From positions 1-64,000 of the forward strand of contig JASCPF010000007.1 of the NCBI GenBank assembly GCA_029959325.1: a DNA stretch of 64,000 nucleotides, in the 5' to 3' direction. Shown piece after piece: positions 36,659 to 46,696 of this stretch; positions within the stretch are counted from its first letter, which is position 1, and the number at the start of each line of letters is the position of its first letter. The notes under the pieces were generated by a model that saw nothing but the letters and a program-made list of their open reading frames with translations, was not told where the DNA came from and did no database searches. Both the position numbers and the translations under genes were made by a program. The stretch comes from Microbacteriaceae bacterium PS02068 (GTDB lineage: Bacteria > Actinomycetota > Actinomycetes > Actinomycetales > Microbacteriaceae).

Positions 36659-37845
36659 CCTCCTCCTTCTCCCTCGACCCCGCAGTGCTGGTGCTCGAAG
36701 ACGGCTCGCGCCACCCCGGCCGCGCCTACGGCGCGCGCGGCACGACGCTCGGCGAAGTCGTCTTCGCGACCGGCATGACCGGCTACCAGGAGACCCTCAC
36801 CGATCCCTCCTACGCCGGCCAGATCGTGCTGCAGACCGCGCCGCACATCGGCAACACCGGCATGAACGGGGAAGACGTCGAGTCGCGCCGCATCTGGGTC
36901 GCGGGCTACATCGTGCGCGACCCCTCGCGCATCGTGTCGAACTGGCGCTCCGAAGAGTCGCTCGACGACGCGCTCGTCCGCGACGGCATCGTCGGCATCT
37001 CGGGCATCGACACACGTGCGATCACGCGCGTGCTGCGCTCGGCCGGCTCGATGCGCGGCGGCGTGTTCTCTGGCGACGCCGCAGCACTGGATGCCGACGA
37101 GCAGCTGCGCATCGTCCGCGACGCCCCGCAGATGGAGGGGCGGAACCTGTCGGCCGAGGTGTCGGTCGCGAGTGTCGAGGTGACCCCCTCGACCGCGCAG
37201 GGCGGCGAGCGCATCGGCAACCTCGCGGTGCTCGACCTGGGCGTCAAGCAGGCGACGATCGACAACCTGGCCGCGCGCGGGTTCGACGTGCATGTCCTGC
37301 CGCAGGACGTCACGATCGAGGGCATCCGCGCCATCGACCCCGTCGCCGTCTTCTATTCGAACGGGCCCGGCGACCCCGCGGCATCCGGCGATCACGTCGC
37401 GCTGCTGCGTGCAGTGCTCGATGAGCGCCTGCCCTTCTTCGGGATCTGCTTCGGCAACCAGCTGCTGGGCCGCGCGCTCGGCTTCGGCACCTACAAGCTG
37501 CCGTTCGGGCACCGCGGGATCAACCAGCCGGTGCTCGACAAGCAGACCGGCCGCGTCGAGATCACGGCGCACAACCACGGCTTCGCCGTCGATGCACCCC
37601 TCGAGGGCGAAGTGGACAGCCCGAACGGCTACGGCCGTGTCGAAGTGAGCCACATCGGCTTGAACGACAACGTCGTCGAGGGCCTGCGCGCCCTCGACAT
37701 CCCCGCGTTCTCGGTGCAGTACCACCCCGAGGCCGCCGCCGGCCCGCACGACGCCAACTACCTCTTCGACCGCTTCCGCGACCTCGTTCGTGAAGACGTG
37801 TCGACTCGCTCCGCTCGCTCAACGACCGAGGACACCAATGCCTAA
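36655..37845 (+). CDS. carA: Carbamoyl-phosphate synthase small subunit
   Basis: Glutaminase subunit that feeds ammonia to CarB. 396 residues from ATG 36655 (overlap with the previous gene). Class I amidotransferase triad: nucleophile Cys in [16 protein letters not shown] and His/Glu in [11 protein letters not shown]. The N-terminal domain has [15 protein letters not shown]. The C-terminal tail [19 protein letters not shown] is coded by a family B repeat (37795-37828) and is unlikely to be ancestral. Overlaps carB by 8 bases. Confidence 0.96.
   Translation: MTSSFSLDPAVLVLEDGSRHPGRAYGARGTTLGEVVFATGMTGYQETLTDPSYAGQIVLQTAPHIGNTGMNGEDVESRRIWVAGYIVRDPSRIVSNWRSEESLDDALVRDGIVGISGIDTRAITRVLRSAGSMRGGVFSGDAAALDADEQLRIVRDAPQMEGRNLSAEVSVASVEVTPSTAQGGERIGNLAVLDLGVKQATIDNLAARGFDVHVLPQDVTIEGIRAIDPVAVFYSNGPGDPAASGDHVALLRAVLDERLPFFGICFGNQLLGRALGFGTYKLPFGHRGINQPVLDKQTGRVEITAHNHGFAVDAPLEGEVDSPNGYGRVEVSHIGLNDNVVEGLRALDIPAFSVQYHPEAAAGPHDANYLFDRFRDLVREDVSTRSARSTTEDTNA
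37795..37828 (+). repeat. Family B repeat, left inverted copy flanking carB
   Basis: 34 bp starting GACGTGTCGACTCG and ending GCTCGCTCAACGACCG, at the end of carA. The reverse complement of 41151-41184 matches it at 31 of 34 positions; the differences are confined to four central bases (CTCC here, TTAG there). Confidence 0.9.
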
Positions 37846-40800
37846 GCGCACCGACATCAACAGCGTCCTCGTGATCGGGTCGGGCCCGATCGTGATCGGC
37901 CAGGCGTGCGAGTTCGACTACTCGGGCACCCAGGCCTGTCGCGTGCTGCGCGAAGAGGGCGTGCGGGTCATCCTCGTGAACTCCAACCCGGCCACGATCA
38001 TGACCGACCCCGACTTCGCCGATGCGACCTACATCGAGCCGATCACCCCCGAGGTCATCGAGACGATCATCGCGAAAGAGAAGCCGGATGCCATCCTGCC
38101 GACCCTCGGCGGCCAGACGGCGCTGAACGCCGCGATGGCACTGCACGAGCAGGGGATCCTCGAGAAGTACGGGGTCGAGCTGATCGGCGCGAAGGTCGAC
38201 GCGATCCGCAAGGGCGAGGACCGCCAGATCTTCAAGCAGCTCGTGCTCGACGCCGGCGCCGACGTCGCACAGTCGGTCATCGCGCACACGATGGACGACC
38301 TGCTCGCCGGAGCGGCTGAGCTCGGCTACCCGCTCGTCGTGCGTCCGTCGTTCACGATGGGCGGGCTCGGCTCGGGCTTCGCCTACAACGAGGAAGACCT
38401 GCGCCGCATCGGCGGCGCGGGACTGCGCGACTCGCCGACGACCGAGGTTCTCCTCGAAGAGTCGATCCTCGGGTGGAAGGAGTACGAGCTCGAGCTCATG
38501 CGCGACACCGCCGACAACACGGTCGTCGTCTGCTCGATCGAGAACGTCGACCCCGTCGGCGTGCACACGGGCGATTCGATCACGGTCGCACCCGCGCTGA
38601 CGCTCACCGACCGCGAGTACCAGAAGCTGCGCGACATCGGCATCGACATCATCCGCGCCGTGGGCGTCGACACCGGCGGCTGCAACATCCAGTTCGCCGT
38701 CGACCCGGCATCCGGCCGCATCATCGTCATCGAGATGAACCCGCGCGTCTCGCGCTCGTCGGCGCTCGCGTCGAAGGCCACCGGATTCCCGATCGCCAAG
38801 CTCGCCGCGAAGCTCGCCATCGGCTATCGCCTCGACGAGGTGCCGAACGACATCACCAAAGCGACGCCGGCCAGCTTCGAGCCGACGCTCGACTACGTCG
38901 TCGTGAAGGTGCCGCGGTTCAACTTCGAGAAGTTCCCCGCCGCCGACAACACGCTGACGACCACCATGAAGTCGGTGGGCGAGGCGATGGCGATCGGCCG
39001 CAACTACACGACGGCGCTGCAGAAGGCCCTGCGCTCGCTCGAGAAGCGCGGGTCGAGCTTCCACTGGGGCCCGCGCCCTTCGACAAGCTCAGGGACCGAA
39101 TTGTCGGTCGACGAGCTTCTCGAGATCGCCAAGAAGCCGACCGACGGCCGGATCGTCGTGCTACAGCAGGCGATGCGCTTCGGCGCGACCGTCGAGCAGG
39201 CGTTCGAGGCCACCAAGATCGACCCGTGGTTCCTCGACCAGATGGCGCTCATCAACGAGGTCGCCGCATTCGTGCAGGATGCCTCGGAGCTCGACGCCGC
39301 GACCCTGCGCCTCGCCAAGGAGCACGGCTTCAGCGACGCGCAGCTCGCGCAGCTGCGCGGCATCTCCGAGGCTGACGTGCGGGGCATCCGCTATGCGCTC
39401 GGCATTCGCCCGGTCTACAAGACGGTCGACACGTGCGCGGGGGAGTTCCCCGCCCTCACGCCGTACCACTACTCGAGCTACGACTACGAGACCGAGGTCA
39501 CGCCGAGCGATCGGCGGAAGGTCGTCATCATCGGGTCGGGCCCGAACCGCATCGGGCAGGGCGTCGAGTTCGACTACTCGTGCGTGCACGCGTCGTTCGC
39601 GCTGTCGGATGCCGGCTACGAGACGATCATGGTCAACTGCAATCCCGAGACGGTCTCGACCGACTACGACACGAGCGACCGGCTCTACTTCGAGCCGCTG
39701 ACCCTCGAGGACGTCCTCGAGGTGCTGCACGCCGAGTCGCAGTCGGGCACGATCCACGGTGTCGTCTGTCAGCTCGGCGGCCAGACGCCGCTGGGCCTTG
39801 CGAAGGGCATCGAGGACGCGGGCTACACGATCCTCGGCACGTCGCCCGCCGCGATCGACATCGCCGAAGAGCGCGAGCTGTTCTCGCAGCTGCTCGACCG
39901 CGCCGGGCTCATCGCGCCGCGCCACGGCACGGCCGTGAACGAGGCCGAGGCCGTCGCGATCGCCGAAGAGATCGGCTACCCCGTGCTGGTGCGCCCGAGC
40001 TTCGTGCTGGGCGGTCGCGGCATGGAGATCGTCTACGACACCGCGAGCCTGCGCGACTACTTCGTGCGGACGGCGGGCGAGGTCGTCATCGAGCCCGGCA
40101 AGCCGCTGCTGGTCGACCGCTTCCTCGACGACGCGGTCGAACTCGACGTCGACGCACTGTACGACGGCACCGAGCTCTACATCGGCGGCGTCATGGAGCA
40201 CCTCGAAGAGGCCGGCATCCACTCCGGCGACTCGTCGTGCACCCTGCCGCCCGTCTCCCTCGGCCGCACCGAGATCGATCGCGTGCGCGAAGCGACCCTC
40301 GCGATCGCCGAGGGCGTAGGCGTCCGGGGCCTGCTGAACGTGCAGTTCGCCGTGTCGGCGGGCGTGCTCTACGTCATCGAGGCGAACCCGCGCGCGAGCC
40401 GCACGGTGCCGTTCGTGTCGAAGGCCCTCGGCATCCCGCTCGCGAAGGCGGCGAGCCGCATCATGGCGGGCTCGACGATCGCCGAGCTCAAGGCCGAGGG
40501 CATGCTGCCCGCGCAGGATGGATCGCGCGTGCCGCTCGACTCGCCCGTGGCGGTGAAAGAGGCGGTGCTGCCGTTCAAGCGGTTCCGCACGGCCGACGGG
40601 CACACCGTCGACTCGGTGCTGGGCCCCGAGATGCGCTCGACGGGAGAGGTCATGGGCATCGACCGCGACTTCCCGACCGCCTTCGCGAAGAGCCAGGCCG
40701 CGGCGTACGGCGGCATGCCGACGTCGGGGACAGTCTTCCTGTCGGTCGCCGACGACGACAAGCGCGCCGTCATCCTGCCGGCGCACCGCCTGCAGGAGCT

Positions 40801-41170
40801 CGGCTTCCGCATCATCGCGACCGAGGGCACCGCCGAGATCCTCTCGCGCAACGGCATCCGCGTCGACGTCGTGAACAAGTACTCCTCCACCCAGCAATCG
40901 GGGGAGCGCAACGTCGTCGACCTCATCAACGCGGGCGAGATCGACATCGTCGTGAACACCCCGTCGGGCGGCATCGCGCGCGCCGACGGCTACGAGATCC
41001 GCGCGGCGGCCGTGGCTGCCGACAAGGCCCTCTTCACGACGATGGCCGTGCTCGGCGCGGCGGTCAGCGCCATGCCGGCGCTGCGCGAGGGCTTCTCCGT
41101 GCGCAGCCTGCAGGAATACGCCGAGGATCGCGCTGCACGGAAGGCGGGACCGGTCGTTGAGCGAGCCTAA
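37838..41170 (+). CDS. carB: Carbamoyl-phosphate synthase large subunit
   Basis: Makes carbamoyl phosphate for pyrimidines and arginine. 1110 residues from ATG 37838. Two homologous ATP-grasp halves: the first starts [22 protein letters not shown], the second [20 protein letters not shown] near residue 565; the C-terminal MGS-like allosteric domain ([18 protein letters not shown]) follows. Between the halves, residues about 412-422 ([10 protein letters not shown]) come from an in-frame family A repeat. The last codons VERA and the stop come from a family B repeat. The gene is flanked exactly by inverted family B copies. Confidence 0.96.
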   Translation: MPKRTDINSVLVIGSGPIVIGQACEFDYSGTQACRVLREEGVRVILVNSNPATIMTDPDFADATYIEPITPEVIETIIAKEKPDAILPTLGGQTALNAAMALHEQGILEKYGVELIGAKVDAIRKGEDRQIFKQLVLDAGADVAQSVIAHTMDDLLAGAAELGYPLVVRPSFTMGGLGSGFAYNEEDLRRIGGAGLRDSPTTEVLLEESILGWKEYELELMRDTADNTVVVCSIENVDPVGVHTGDSITVAPALTLTDREYQKLRDIGIDIIRAVGVDTGGCNIQFAVDPASGRIIVIEMNPRVSRSSALASKATGFPIAKLAAKLAIGYRLDEVPNDITKATPASFEPTLDYVVVKVPRFNFEKFPAADNTLTTTMKSVGEAMAIGRNYTTALQKALRSLEKRGSSFHWGPRPSTSSGTELSVDELLEIAKKPTDGRIVVLQQAMRFGATVEQAFEATKIDPWFLDQMALINEVAAFVQDASELDAATLRLAKEHGFSDAQLAQLRGISEADVRGIRYALGIRPVYKTVDTCAGEFPALTPYHYSSYDYETEVTPSDRRKVVIIGSGPNRIGQGVEFDYSCVHASFALSDAGYETIMVNCNPETVSTDYDTSDRLYFEPLTLEDVLEVLHAESQSGTIHGVVCQLGGQTPLGLAKGIEDAGYTILGTSPAAIDIAEERELFSQLLDRAGLIAPRHGTAVNEAEAVAIAEEIGYPVLVRPSFVLGGRGMEIVYDTASLRDYFVRTAGEVVIEPGKPLLVDRFLDDAVELDVDALYDGTELYIGGVMEHLEEAGIHSGDSSCTLPPVSLGRTEIDRVREATLAIAEGVGVRGLLNVQFAVSAGVLYVIEANPRASRTVPFVSKALGIPLAKAASRIMAGSTIAELKAEGMLPAQDGSRVPLDSPVAVKEAVLPFKRFRTADGHTVDSVLGPEMRSTGEVMGIDRDFPTAFAKSQAAAYGGMPTSGTVFLSVADDDKRAVILPAHRLQELGFRIIATEGTAEILSRNGIRVDVVNKYSSTQQSGERNVVDLINAGEIDIVVNTPSGGIARADGYEIRAAAVAADKALFTTMAVLGAAVSAMPALREGFSVRSLQEYAEDRAARKAGPVVERA
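39076..39097 (+). repeat. Family A repeat, inside carB
   Basis: CCCTTCGACAAGCTCAGG followed by GACC, identical over 22 bases to the rarA copy. Read in the same frame (PSTSSGT), in the loop after the first ATP-grasp half. Confidence 0.88.
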
Positions 41171-41184
41171 CGAGTCGACACGTC
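41151..41184 (-). repeat. Family B repeat, right inverted copy flanking carB
   Basis: Inverted partner of 37795-37828 (31/34 identical). On the plus strand it reads CGGTCGTTGAGCGAGC then CTAACGAGTCGACACGTC. Its variant central bases create the carB TAA stop, and its TTG is the apparent pyrF start codon. Confidence 0.9.
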
Positions 41185-42020
41185 CCTTCGGCCAGCGCCT
41201 CCGCACGGCGCTCGACACCTATGGCCCGCTCTGCGTCGGGATCGATCCGCATGAGGCGCTGCTGCGCGCCTGGGGGCTGGATGCCTCGGCCGACGGCGCC
41301 CGCGAATTCGGCCTGCGCACGGTCGAGGCGGCGTCCGGCCGCGTCGGCATCGTCAAGCCGCAGGTCGCGTTCTTCGAGCGCTACGGCTCGGCCGGCTTCG
41401 CGGCGCTGGAAGACGTGATGGCAGCCGCGCGCGCGGCGGATCTGCTGGTCATCGCGGATGCCAAGCGCGGCGACATCGGCACGACGATGGAGGGCTACGC
41501 GGCCGCGTGGCTGCAGCCGGGGTCCCCGCTCGAGTCGGACGCCGTGACCCTCAGCCCCTACCTCGGCACCGACTCGCTGCACGCGGCGCTCAGCCTCGCC
41601 CTGCAGCACGACAAGGGCGCCTTCGTCCTGGCGGCGACGAGCAACCCCGAGGCATCCGTCGTTCAGAAGGCGGCGGACGCCGACGGCGAGAGCGTCGCCG
41701 AACGCGTCGCCCACGACGTCGCGGCACGCAACATCGGCGCACCGGGCTCACTCGGTTCGATCGGGCTCGTGGTCGGCGCCACGGTGGACCGCCGGTCGTT
41801 CGGGTTGAACGACATCGTGCTCGCCGGCACGCCGATCCTCGCGCCCGGATTCGGGGCCCAAGGGGCGCAGCCCGCCGACCTCGCCGGTCTGTTCGGATAC
41901 GTCGCCTCGCAGGTTGTCGCGAGCGAGAGCCGCAGCATCTTGACCGGGGGAGCGGCGGGCACGGCGGCGCTGGCCGCGCGGATCGACGAGCGCGCAAGCC
42001 TGTACCGTGGACAGCGATGA
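41157..42020 (+). CDS. pyrF: Orotidine-5'-phosphate decarboxylase (actinobacterial type)
   Basis: OMP to UMP, last step of de novo synthesis. 287 residues if started at TTG 41157, inside the carB end and within the family B repeat; conserved sequence begins at [22 protein letters not shown]. No better start is visible, so the first ~9 residues (MSEPNESTR) derive from the repeat. Catalytic motif [18 protein letters not shown] near residue 100 with the Asp-Lys-Asp triad, and the late [17 protein letters not shown] overlap with the mIHF-gmk gene. Confidence 0.92.
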   Translation: MSEPNESTRPFGQRLRTALDTYGPLCVGIDPHEALLRAWGLDASADGAREFGLRTVEAASGRVGIVKPQVAFFERYGSAGFAALEDVMAAARAADLLVIADAKRGDIGTTMEGYAAAWLQPGSPLESDAVTLSPYLGTDSLHAALSLALQHDKGAFVLAATSNPEASVVQKAADADGESVAERVAHDVAARNIGAPGSLGSIGLVVGATVDRRSFGLNDIVLAGTPILAPGFGAQGAQPADLAGLFGYVASQVVASESRSILTGGAAGTAALAARIDERASLYRGQR

Positions 42021-42913
42021 CTGACAAGCAACGCCCCCCCGAGGTCGACCGAGTCGCGGCGTCGCGTCGTGCCGTCGCCGCGCGTCGCGAGCGCGCGGCC
42101 CTCAAGCACGACGTCGGCATGCGGGTCATCACCCCGCAGGAGCTGCTGCGCCGCGCGCAGGAGAACCCCGACTCGCCCGCCGCCGCGATGCGCATCACGG
42201 AATACCTGACCGCGCTGCCGGCGATCGGCGAGAGCAAGCGCGACCGCATCCTCGCCGACCTGGGCATCTCGCCGGTCAAGCGGCTCGGGGGCCTCGGCGC
42301 CCGGCAGCGCGCCGTGCTCGCCGAATGGCTCGACGAACGCTTTCCGCAGCCCGCGGCGCGCTCGGGCCGCAGCCGACTCGTCGTGCTGGCCGGTCCGACG
42401 GCCGTCGGCAAGGGCACGGTCGCCGCGCACATCCGCGCCCACCATCCCGAGATCCTGCTGTCGGTGTCGGCGACCACGCGTGCGCCCCGGCCCGGAGAGG
42501 TCGAGGGCGAGCACTACTACTTCGTCGACGACACGGAGTTCGACCGGCTCATCGCGAGCGGTGAGCTGCTCGAGCACGCGACCGTGCACAACAAGTTCCG
42601 CTACGGCACACCGAAGGCGCCGATCGACCGCGCCCTCGCCGAGGGTCGCACGGTGCTGCTCGAGATCGATCTGCAGGGGGCGCGCCAGGTGCGCGCCGCC
42701 GCGCCCGATGCGACGCTCGTGTTCCTGCTGCCGCCCAGCTGGGACGAGCTCGTGCAGCGCCTGGTCGGGCGTGGCACTGAGGATGCCGAAGAGCGCGCCC
42801 GGCGCCTGCGCACCGCCAAGCACGAGCTGGCCTCGCAGAGCGAGTTCGACTACCGCGTCGTCAACGACGAGGTCGCCCGCGCGGCCGCCGAAGTCGCGGC
42901 GCTCGCACGCTGA
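42017..42913 (+). CDS. gmk: mIHF-guanylate kinase fusion protein
   Basis: 298 residues from ATG 42017. Residues about 10-107 match actinobacterial integration host factor (mIHF), a DNA-binding H2TH-type protein: AASRRAVAARRERAALKH, then ITEYLTALPAIGESK and the GISPVKRLGGLGARQRAVL signature. Residues about 119-298 are guanylate kinase (GMP to GDP): P-loop AGPTAVGKGTVAAH at 125-138, SATTRAPRPGEVEGEHYYFV, and EIDLQGARQVR. In Mycobacterium and Streptomyces mihF is, as I know it, a separate gene just upstream of gmk. No stop or frameshift separates the halves here. Confidence 0.92.
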   Translation: MTDKQRPPEVDRVAASRRAVAARRERAALKHDVGMRVITPQELLRRAQENPDSPAAAMRITEYLTALPAIGESKRDRILADLGISPVKRLGGLGARQRAVLAEWLDERFPQPAARSGRSRLVVLAGPTAVGKGTVAAHIRAHHPEILLSVSATTRAPRPGEVEGEHYYFVDDTEFDRLIASGELLEHATVHNKFRYGTPKAPIDRALAEGRTVLLEIDLQGARQVRAAAPDATLVFLLPPSWDELVQRLVGRGTEDAEERARRLRTAKHELASQSEFDYRVVNDEVARAAAEVAALAR

Positions 42914-42919
42914 TAGAAT
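42914..42919 (+). promoter_or_regulatory. -10 element TAGAAT upstream of rpoZ
   Basis: TAGAAT immediately follows the gmk TGA and lies 74 bases before rpoZ, which has a strong AGGAGG 6 bases before its ATG. Confidence 0.5.
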
Positions 42920-42993
42920 GAACGGATGCGCGCGTCTGTTCGCGCCGGCATCCTTTCGCTTTCCCCATCGCCACTCGACCCAGGAGGTCACTC

Positions 42994-43248
42994 ATGACAG
43001 GCCGTGACAAGGGCATCATCGACCCGCCCATCGACGCACTGCTCGACAAGGTCGACTCGAAGTACCAGCTCGTGATCTACGCGTCCAAGCGCGCGCGCCA
43101 GATCAACGACTACTACTCCGACCTGCACGAGGGCAACCTCTTCGACAACGTCGGCCCGCTCGTCGACTCGAGCGTCGAGGACAAGCCGCTGACCATCGCG
43201 CTGCACGAGATCCACGAAGACAAGCTGCGCCTGCGTCAGGCCGACTGA
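42994..43248 (+). CDS. rpoZ: DNA-directed RNA polymerase subunit omega
   Basis: Assembly and stability subunit of RNA polymerase. 84 residues: [33 protein letters not shown] carries the conserved helix contacting beta prime, followed by a short acidic C-terminal segment. AGGAGG lies before ATG 42994. The gmk-rpoZ-metK-priA-fmt order is standard for actinobacteria. Confidence 0.96.
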   Translation: MTGRDKGIIDPPIDALLDKVDSKYQLVIYASKRARQINDYYSDLHEGNLFDNVGPLVDSSVEDKPLTIALHEIHEDKLRLRQAD

Positions 43249-43255
43249 TCTTCCG

Positions 43256-43288
43256 GATGCCACGGAGAGTGTGACTCTCTGTGGCATC
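43256..43288 (+). terminator. Intrinsic terminator after rpoZ
   Basis: GATGCCACGGAGAG pairs with CTCTCTGTGGCATC (14 bp, one G-T) around TGTGA, followed by TTTC. Starts 8 bases after the rpoZ stop. Confidence 0.85.
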
Positions 43289-43291
43289 TTT

Positions 43292-43330
43292 CATGCCCGG
43301 GGTCTCCGTCTGTCGGAGGCCACGGGCATG
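43292..43330 (+). repeat. Second nested hairpin before metK
   Basis: CATGCCCG pairs with CGGGCATG, with an inner CTCCG/CGGAG stem and loop TCTGT. Lies directly after the rpoZ terminator and 51 bases before metK. It could be a second terminator or part of the metK leader. It does not resemble a SAM riboswitch. Confidence 0.55.
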
Positions 43331-43380
43331 ATCGTTGCATCCCCACTTCCGTCCCCCTCACCTCCGTTCTGGGAGCATCG

Positions 43381-44574
43381 ATGAGCCAGCTGCGACTGTT
43401 CACGTCCGAGTCCGTCACCGAAGGGCACCCGGACAAGATCTGCGACCAGATCTCGGATTCGATCCTCGACGCGCTGCTGGCCGAAGACCGGGGCAGCCGC
43501 GTCGCGGTCGAGACTCTCGTGACGACGGGGCTCGTGCACGTCGCCGGCGAGGTGCGCACGAACGGCTACGTCGACATCCCTGGAATCGTCCGCAGCGTCG
43601 TGAACCGCATCGGCTACACGTCGAGCGAGACCGGCTTCGACGGTGATTCGTGCGGCGTCACGGTGTCGATCGGCGAGCAGTCCGGCGACATCGCCGCGGG
43701 CGTCGACACAGCGATCGAGCACCGCGAAGGCGGATCGAGCGACCCCATCGACGCGCTCGGCGCGGGCGACCAGGGGATCATGTTCGGCTACGCCGCCACA
43801 GAGACGCCGCAGCTCATGCCGATGGCGATCTGGACGGCCCACCGCCTGGCCGAGCGCCTCACCGACGCACGGCGTTCGGGCGCGCTCGGGTTCCTGCGCC
43901 CCGACGGCAAGACGCAGGTCACCCTCGGATACGACGGCACCGTGCCGCGCACCGTCGACACCGTCGTGCTGTCGACCCAGCACAATCCCGACATCTCACT
44001 GCCGGCCCTGCGCGCCGCCGTGCAGGCCGAGGTCATCGACCCGGTGCTCGCGACGACGGGTCTCGACCTGTCGGGCGTCCGCTACGTCATCAACCCCGCC
44101 GGCCCCTTCGTCACCGGCGGCCCCAAGGGCGATGCCGGGCTCACTGGCCGCAAGATCATCATCGACACGTACGGCGGGGCATCCCGTCACGGCGGCGGCG
44201 CGTTCAGCGGCAAGGATCCCTCCAAGGTCGACCGCTCGGCCGCGTACGCGATGCGCTGGGTGGCAAAGAACGCCGTTGCTGCGGGCCTTGCCGACCGCCT
44301 CGAGGTGCAGGTCGCCTACGCGATCGGGCGCGCCGAGCCGGTCGGGCTCTACGTCGAGACGTTCGGTACCGGGCACGTCTCCGACGAGACGATCACGCGC
44401 GCGATCCGCGACGTGTTCGATCTGCGTCCGAAGGCGATCATCGACGACCTCGACCTGCTGCGCCCGATCTACGCGCAGACGGCCGCGTACGGCCACTTCG
44501 GACGTGAACTGCCGGAGTTCACCTGGGAGCGCACCGATCGCGTCGACCAGCTCCGCGCCGCCGCAGGACTCTGA
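43381..44574 (+). CDS. metK: S-adenosylmethionine synthetase
   Basis: ATP + methionine to SAM. 397 residues with all signatures: [31 protein letters not shown] near residue 127, and [16 protein letters not shown] near 278. GGGAG 5 bases before ATG 43381. The 132-base gap upstream is filled by two hairpins. Confidence 0.97.
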   Translation: MSQLRLFTSESVTEGHPDKICDQISDSILDALLAEDRGSRVAVETLVTTGLVHVAGEVRTNGYVDIPGIVRSVVNRIGYTSSETGFDGDSCGVTVSIGEQSGDIAAGVDTAIEHREGGSSDPIDALGAGDQGIMFGYAATETPQLMPMAIWTAHRLAERLTDARRSGALGFLRPDGKTQVTLGYDGTVPRTVDTVVLSTQHNPDISLPALRAAVQAEVIDPVLATTGLDLSGVRYVINPAGPFVTGGPKGDAGLTGRKIIIDTYGGASRHGGGAFSGKDPSKVDRSAAYAMRWVAKNAVAAGLADRLEVQVAYAIGRAEPVGLYVETFGTGHVSDETITRAIRDVFDLRPKAIIDDLDLLRPIYAQTAAYGHFGRELPEFTWERTDRVDQLRAAAGL

Positions 44575-44582
44575 CCGCTCTC

Positions 44583-46643
44583 ATGCCGCTCGTCGGGCGG
44601 GTTCTGATCGACTCGCCGCTTCCGCAGCTCGATCGGCTGTTCGACTATGCCGTGCCGGCGGCGCTCGAGGCCGTGCCGGGGGTGCGGGTGAAGGTGCCGC
44701 TGCGCACCGCCGGTCGCACCGTCGAGGGGTACCTCGTCGAGGTCGTCGACGCGGACGATGCCGCCGAGGCCAGGGCATCGAGCAAGCCGCTTTCCGAGCT
44801 GGATGCCGTCGTGTCGCCCGTCCCCGTGCTGACGCCCGAGCTGTACGCGCTCGCGCGGCGCGCAGCCGACCGTGCCGCGGGTTCGGTGAGCGACATCCTG
44901 CGCCTCGCGATCCCGAAGCGGATGGTGCGCGTCGAGAAGGCGTGGCTGGCGGCGCGCACAGCGACGGGCGCCGTAGATCCGGCCGTTTCCGTCGATCCGG
45001 CCGACCCGGGCGACGGCACCAGCACCGGGCGGCCCACGGCAGATCAGACCGCCTGGGCTGCAGGCATCCTCGATCCGTTTCCCGATCTGCGCGGAGCGCT
45101 CGAGGCGAGAGCCCGCCTCGCGATCGACGCGCCGCCCCGTCCGTCGAGCGAACTGCCGGTCGGCGCGTGGGCCGAGCTGCTCGCGGCGATGGCGGTCGAC
45201 ACGCTCGGCCGGGGCGAGAGCACGCTGATCGTCGTACCCGACCAGCGCGACCAGGATCAGGTGCTCGCAGTCCTGGCCGCGCACGCGCCCGCCGAGGTCG
45301 TCGTGCGCGACGATGCGCGCCGCTCGGGCCCCGAACGCTACGCGAGCTACCTGCGCCTGCTGGAGGGAGCGCCCGCGATCGTCGTCGGCAACCGGTCGAC
45401 CGTCTACGCGCCCGCAGGCTCCGTCGGCACCGTGATCGTGTGGGACGACGGAGACCCACTGCTCGCCGAGCAGCTGAGCCCCGGCGTGCACGCGCGCGAC
45501 GCCGCGCTCGTGCGGCAGGAGCTCGAGGGATCGGCCCTCGTGTTCGCGGGGCATACGCGCACGACCGACGTCGAGCGCCTCGTGCAGCTCGGCTGGGTGC
45601 GCGACATCACCGCGCGCCGCCGTGAGAGCCCGACCGTGGTCCTCTCGGCGACCCGAGAGGGCGAGTCCCGAGGCCAGCGCGTGCCGTCGGCCGCGTTCGC
45701 CGCCGCCCGCGAGGCGCTGCAGCACGGACCCGTGCTCGTGCAGGTCGCCCGTCCCGGCTATTCGCCCGTGCTCGTGTGCGCGCAGTGCCGCACCCCGGCG
45801 CGCTGCCCGCACTGCACGGGGCCACTGCGGGCGCGCAGGCCGGGCGCCGCGCCCGACTGCACGTGGTGCGGGCGCACCATTCCGACGTGGTCGTGCGTGC
45901 ATTGCGAGTCGACGACGCTGCGGATGGCCTCGTCGGGCAGCGAGCGCACGGCCGACGAGCTCGGGCGAGCGTTCCCGCACACCCGCGTGATCCTGGCCGA
46001 CGGCGATCACCCGGTCGCCCAGGTCGACGCGCGCCCGGCTCTCGTCGTCGCGACCCGCGGCGCCGAACCCCACGCCGAGGGCGGCTATCGCGCCGTGATC
46101 CTGCTGGACGGCGACCGGATGCTCATGGCCGAGCAGCTGCGCGTCGGCGAGTCGTGCCTGCGCTGGTGGTCGAACGCCGCGGCCCTCGCAGCCCCGGGCA
46201 GCCCCGTTCATCTCGTGGGCGTGGCGGGGCCCGTCGCGCGTGCGCTCGCCACGTGGACACAGCCGGCCTATGCCCGCGCAGAGCTCGCCGACCGCGTGCC
46301 GCTGCACATGCCGCCTGCGGTGCGCGTGGCATCCCTCGAAGGTTCCGCATCGAGCGTTGCGATGGCGCTGACGGACCTGCGGGCCGCGGTGCCGACGCTG
46401 GATGCCTCGGCGATCCTCGGCCCCGTTCCTCTCCCGGCACCCGCCGACGGGGCTGCCGGCTCGCCGGGTGTGCGCGCGCTCGTGCGCTTCGACTACGCGC
46501 TCGGAAAACCCGTCGCCGAGAATCTCCGCGCCGCCGTGGTGGCCGATGCGCTCCGCGGACGGCGTGCACGCTCGGGCGGCGACCGATTCGCACCGCGCAC
46601 TACGCTGAGAGTGCGGCTCGACGTGCCCGAGCTCGATCTCTGA
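44583..46643 (+). CDS. priA: Primosomal protein N' (PriA), helicase motifs degenerate
   Basis: Replication-restart protein. 686 residues; the N-terminal DNA-binding domain (VLIDSPLPQLDRLFDYAVP) and the zinc-binding region with four Cys pairs (CAQC, CPHC, CTWC, CVHC near residues 398-440) are intact. The expected Walker A GxTGSGKT is absent: the aligned region reads GRGESTLIVVPDQRD. The DEAH box also is not recognisable (VIVWDDGDP stands there). Loss of ATPase motifs is known for actinobacterial PriA, suggesting a loader role without helicase activity. ATG 44583 is 8 bases after metK. Confidence 0.92.
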   Translation: MPLVGRVLIDSPLPQLDRLFDYAVPAALEAVPGVRVKVPLRTAGRTVEGYLVEVVDADDAAEARASSKPLSELDAVVSPVPVLTPELYALARRAADRAAGSVSDILRLAIPKRMVRVEKAWLAARTATGAVDPAVSVDPADPGDGTSTGRPTADQTAWAAGILDPFPDLRGALEARARLAIDAPPRPSSELPVGAWAELLAAMAVDTLGRGESTLIVVPDQRDQDQVLAVLAAHAPAEVVVRDDARRSGPERYASYLRLLEGAPAIVVGNRSTVYAPAGSVGTVIVWDDGDPLLAEQLSPGVHARDAALVRQELEGSALVFAGHTRTTDVERLVQLGWVRDITARRRESPTVVLSATREGESRGQRVPSAAFAAAREALQHGPVLVQVARPGYSPVLVCAQCRTPARCPHCTGPLRARRPGAAPDCTWCGRTIPTWSCVHCESTTLRMASSGSERTADELGRAFPHTRVILADGDHPVAQVDARPALVVATRGAEPHAEGGYRAVILLDGDRMLMAEQLRVGESCLRWWSNAAALAAPGSPVHLVGVAGPVARALATWTQPAYARAELADRVPLHMPPAVRVASLEGSASSVAMALTDLRAAVPTLDASAILGPVPLPAPADGAAGSPGVRALVRFDYALGKPVAENLRAAVVADALRGRRARSGGDRFAPRTTLRVRLDVPELDL

Positions 46644-46696
46644 CCTCGCCGCAGCCACCTCACTCACCTACCGTCCGCATACCTGCAGGAGCCCCC

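Noticed and set aside
43331-43380. SAM riboswitch upstream of metK
   Set aside because: The remaining 50 bases are too short and lack the helices and pseudoknot of known SAM riboswitch classes. The upstream hairpins look like terminators.
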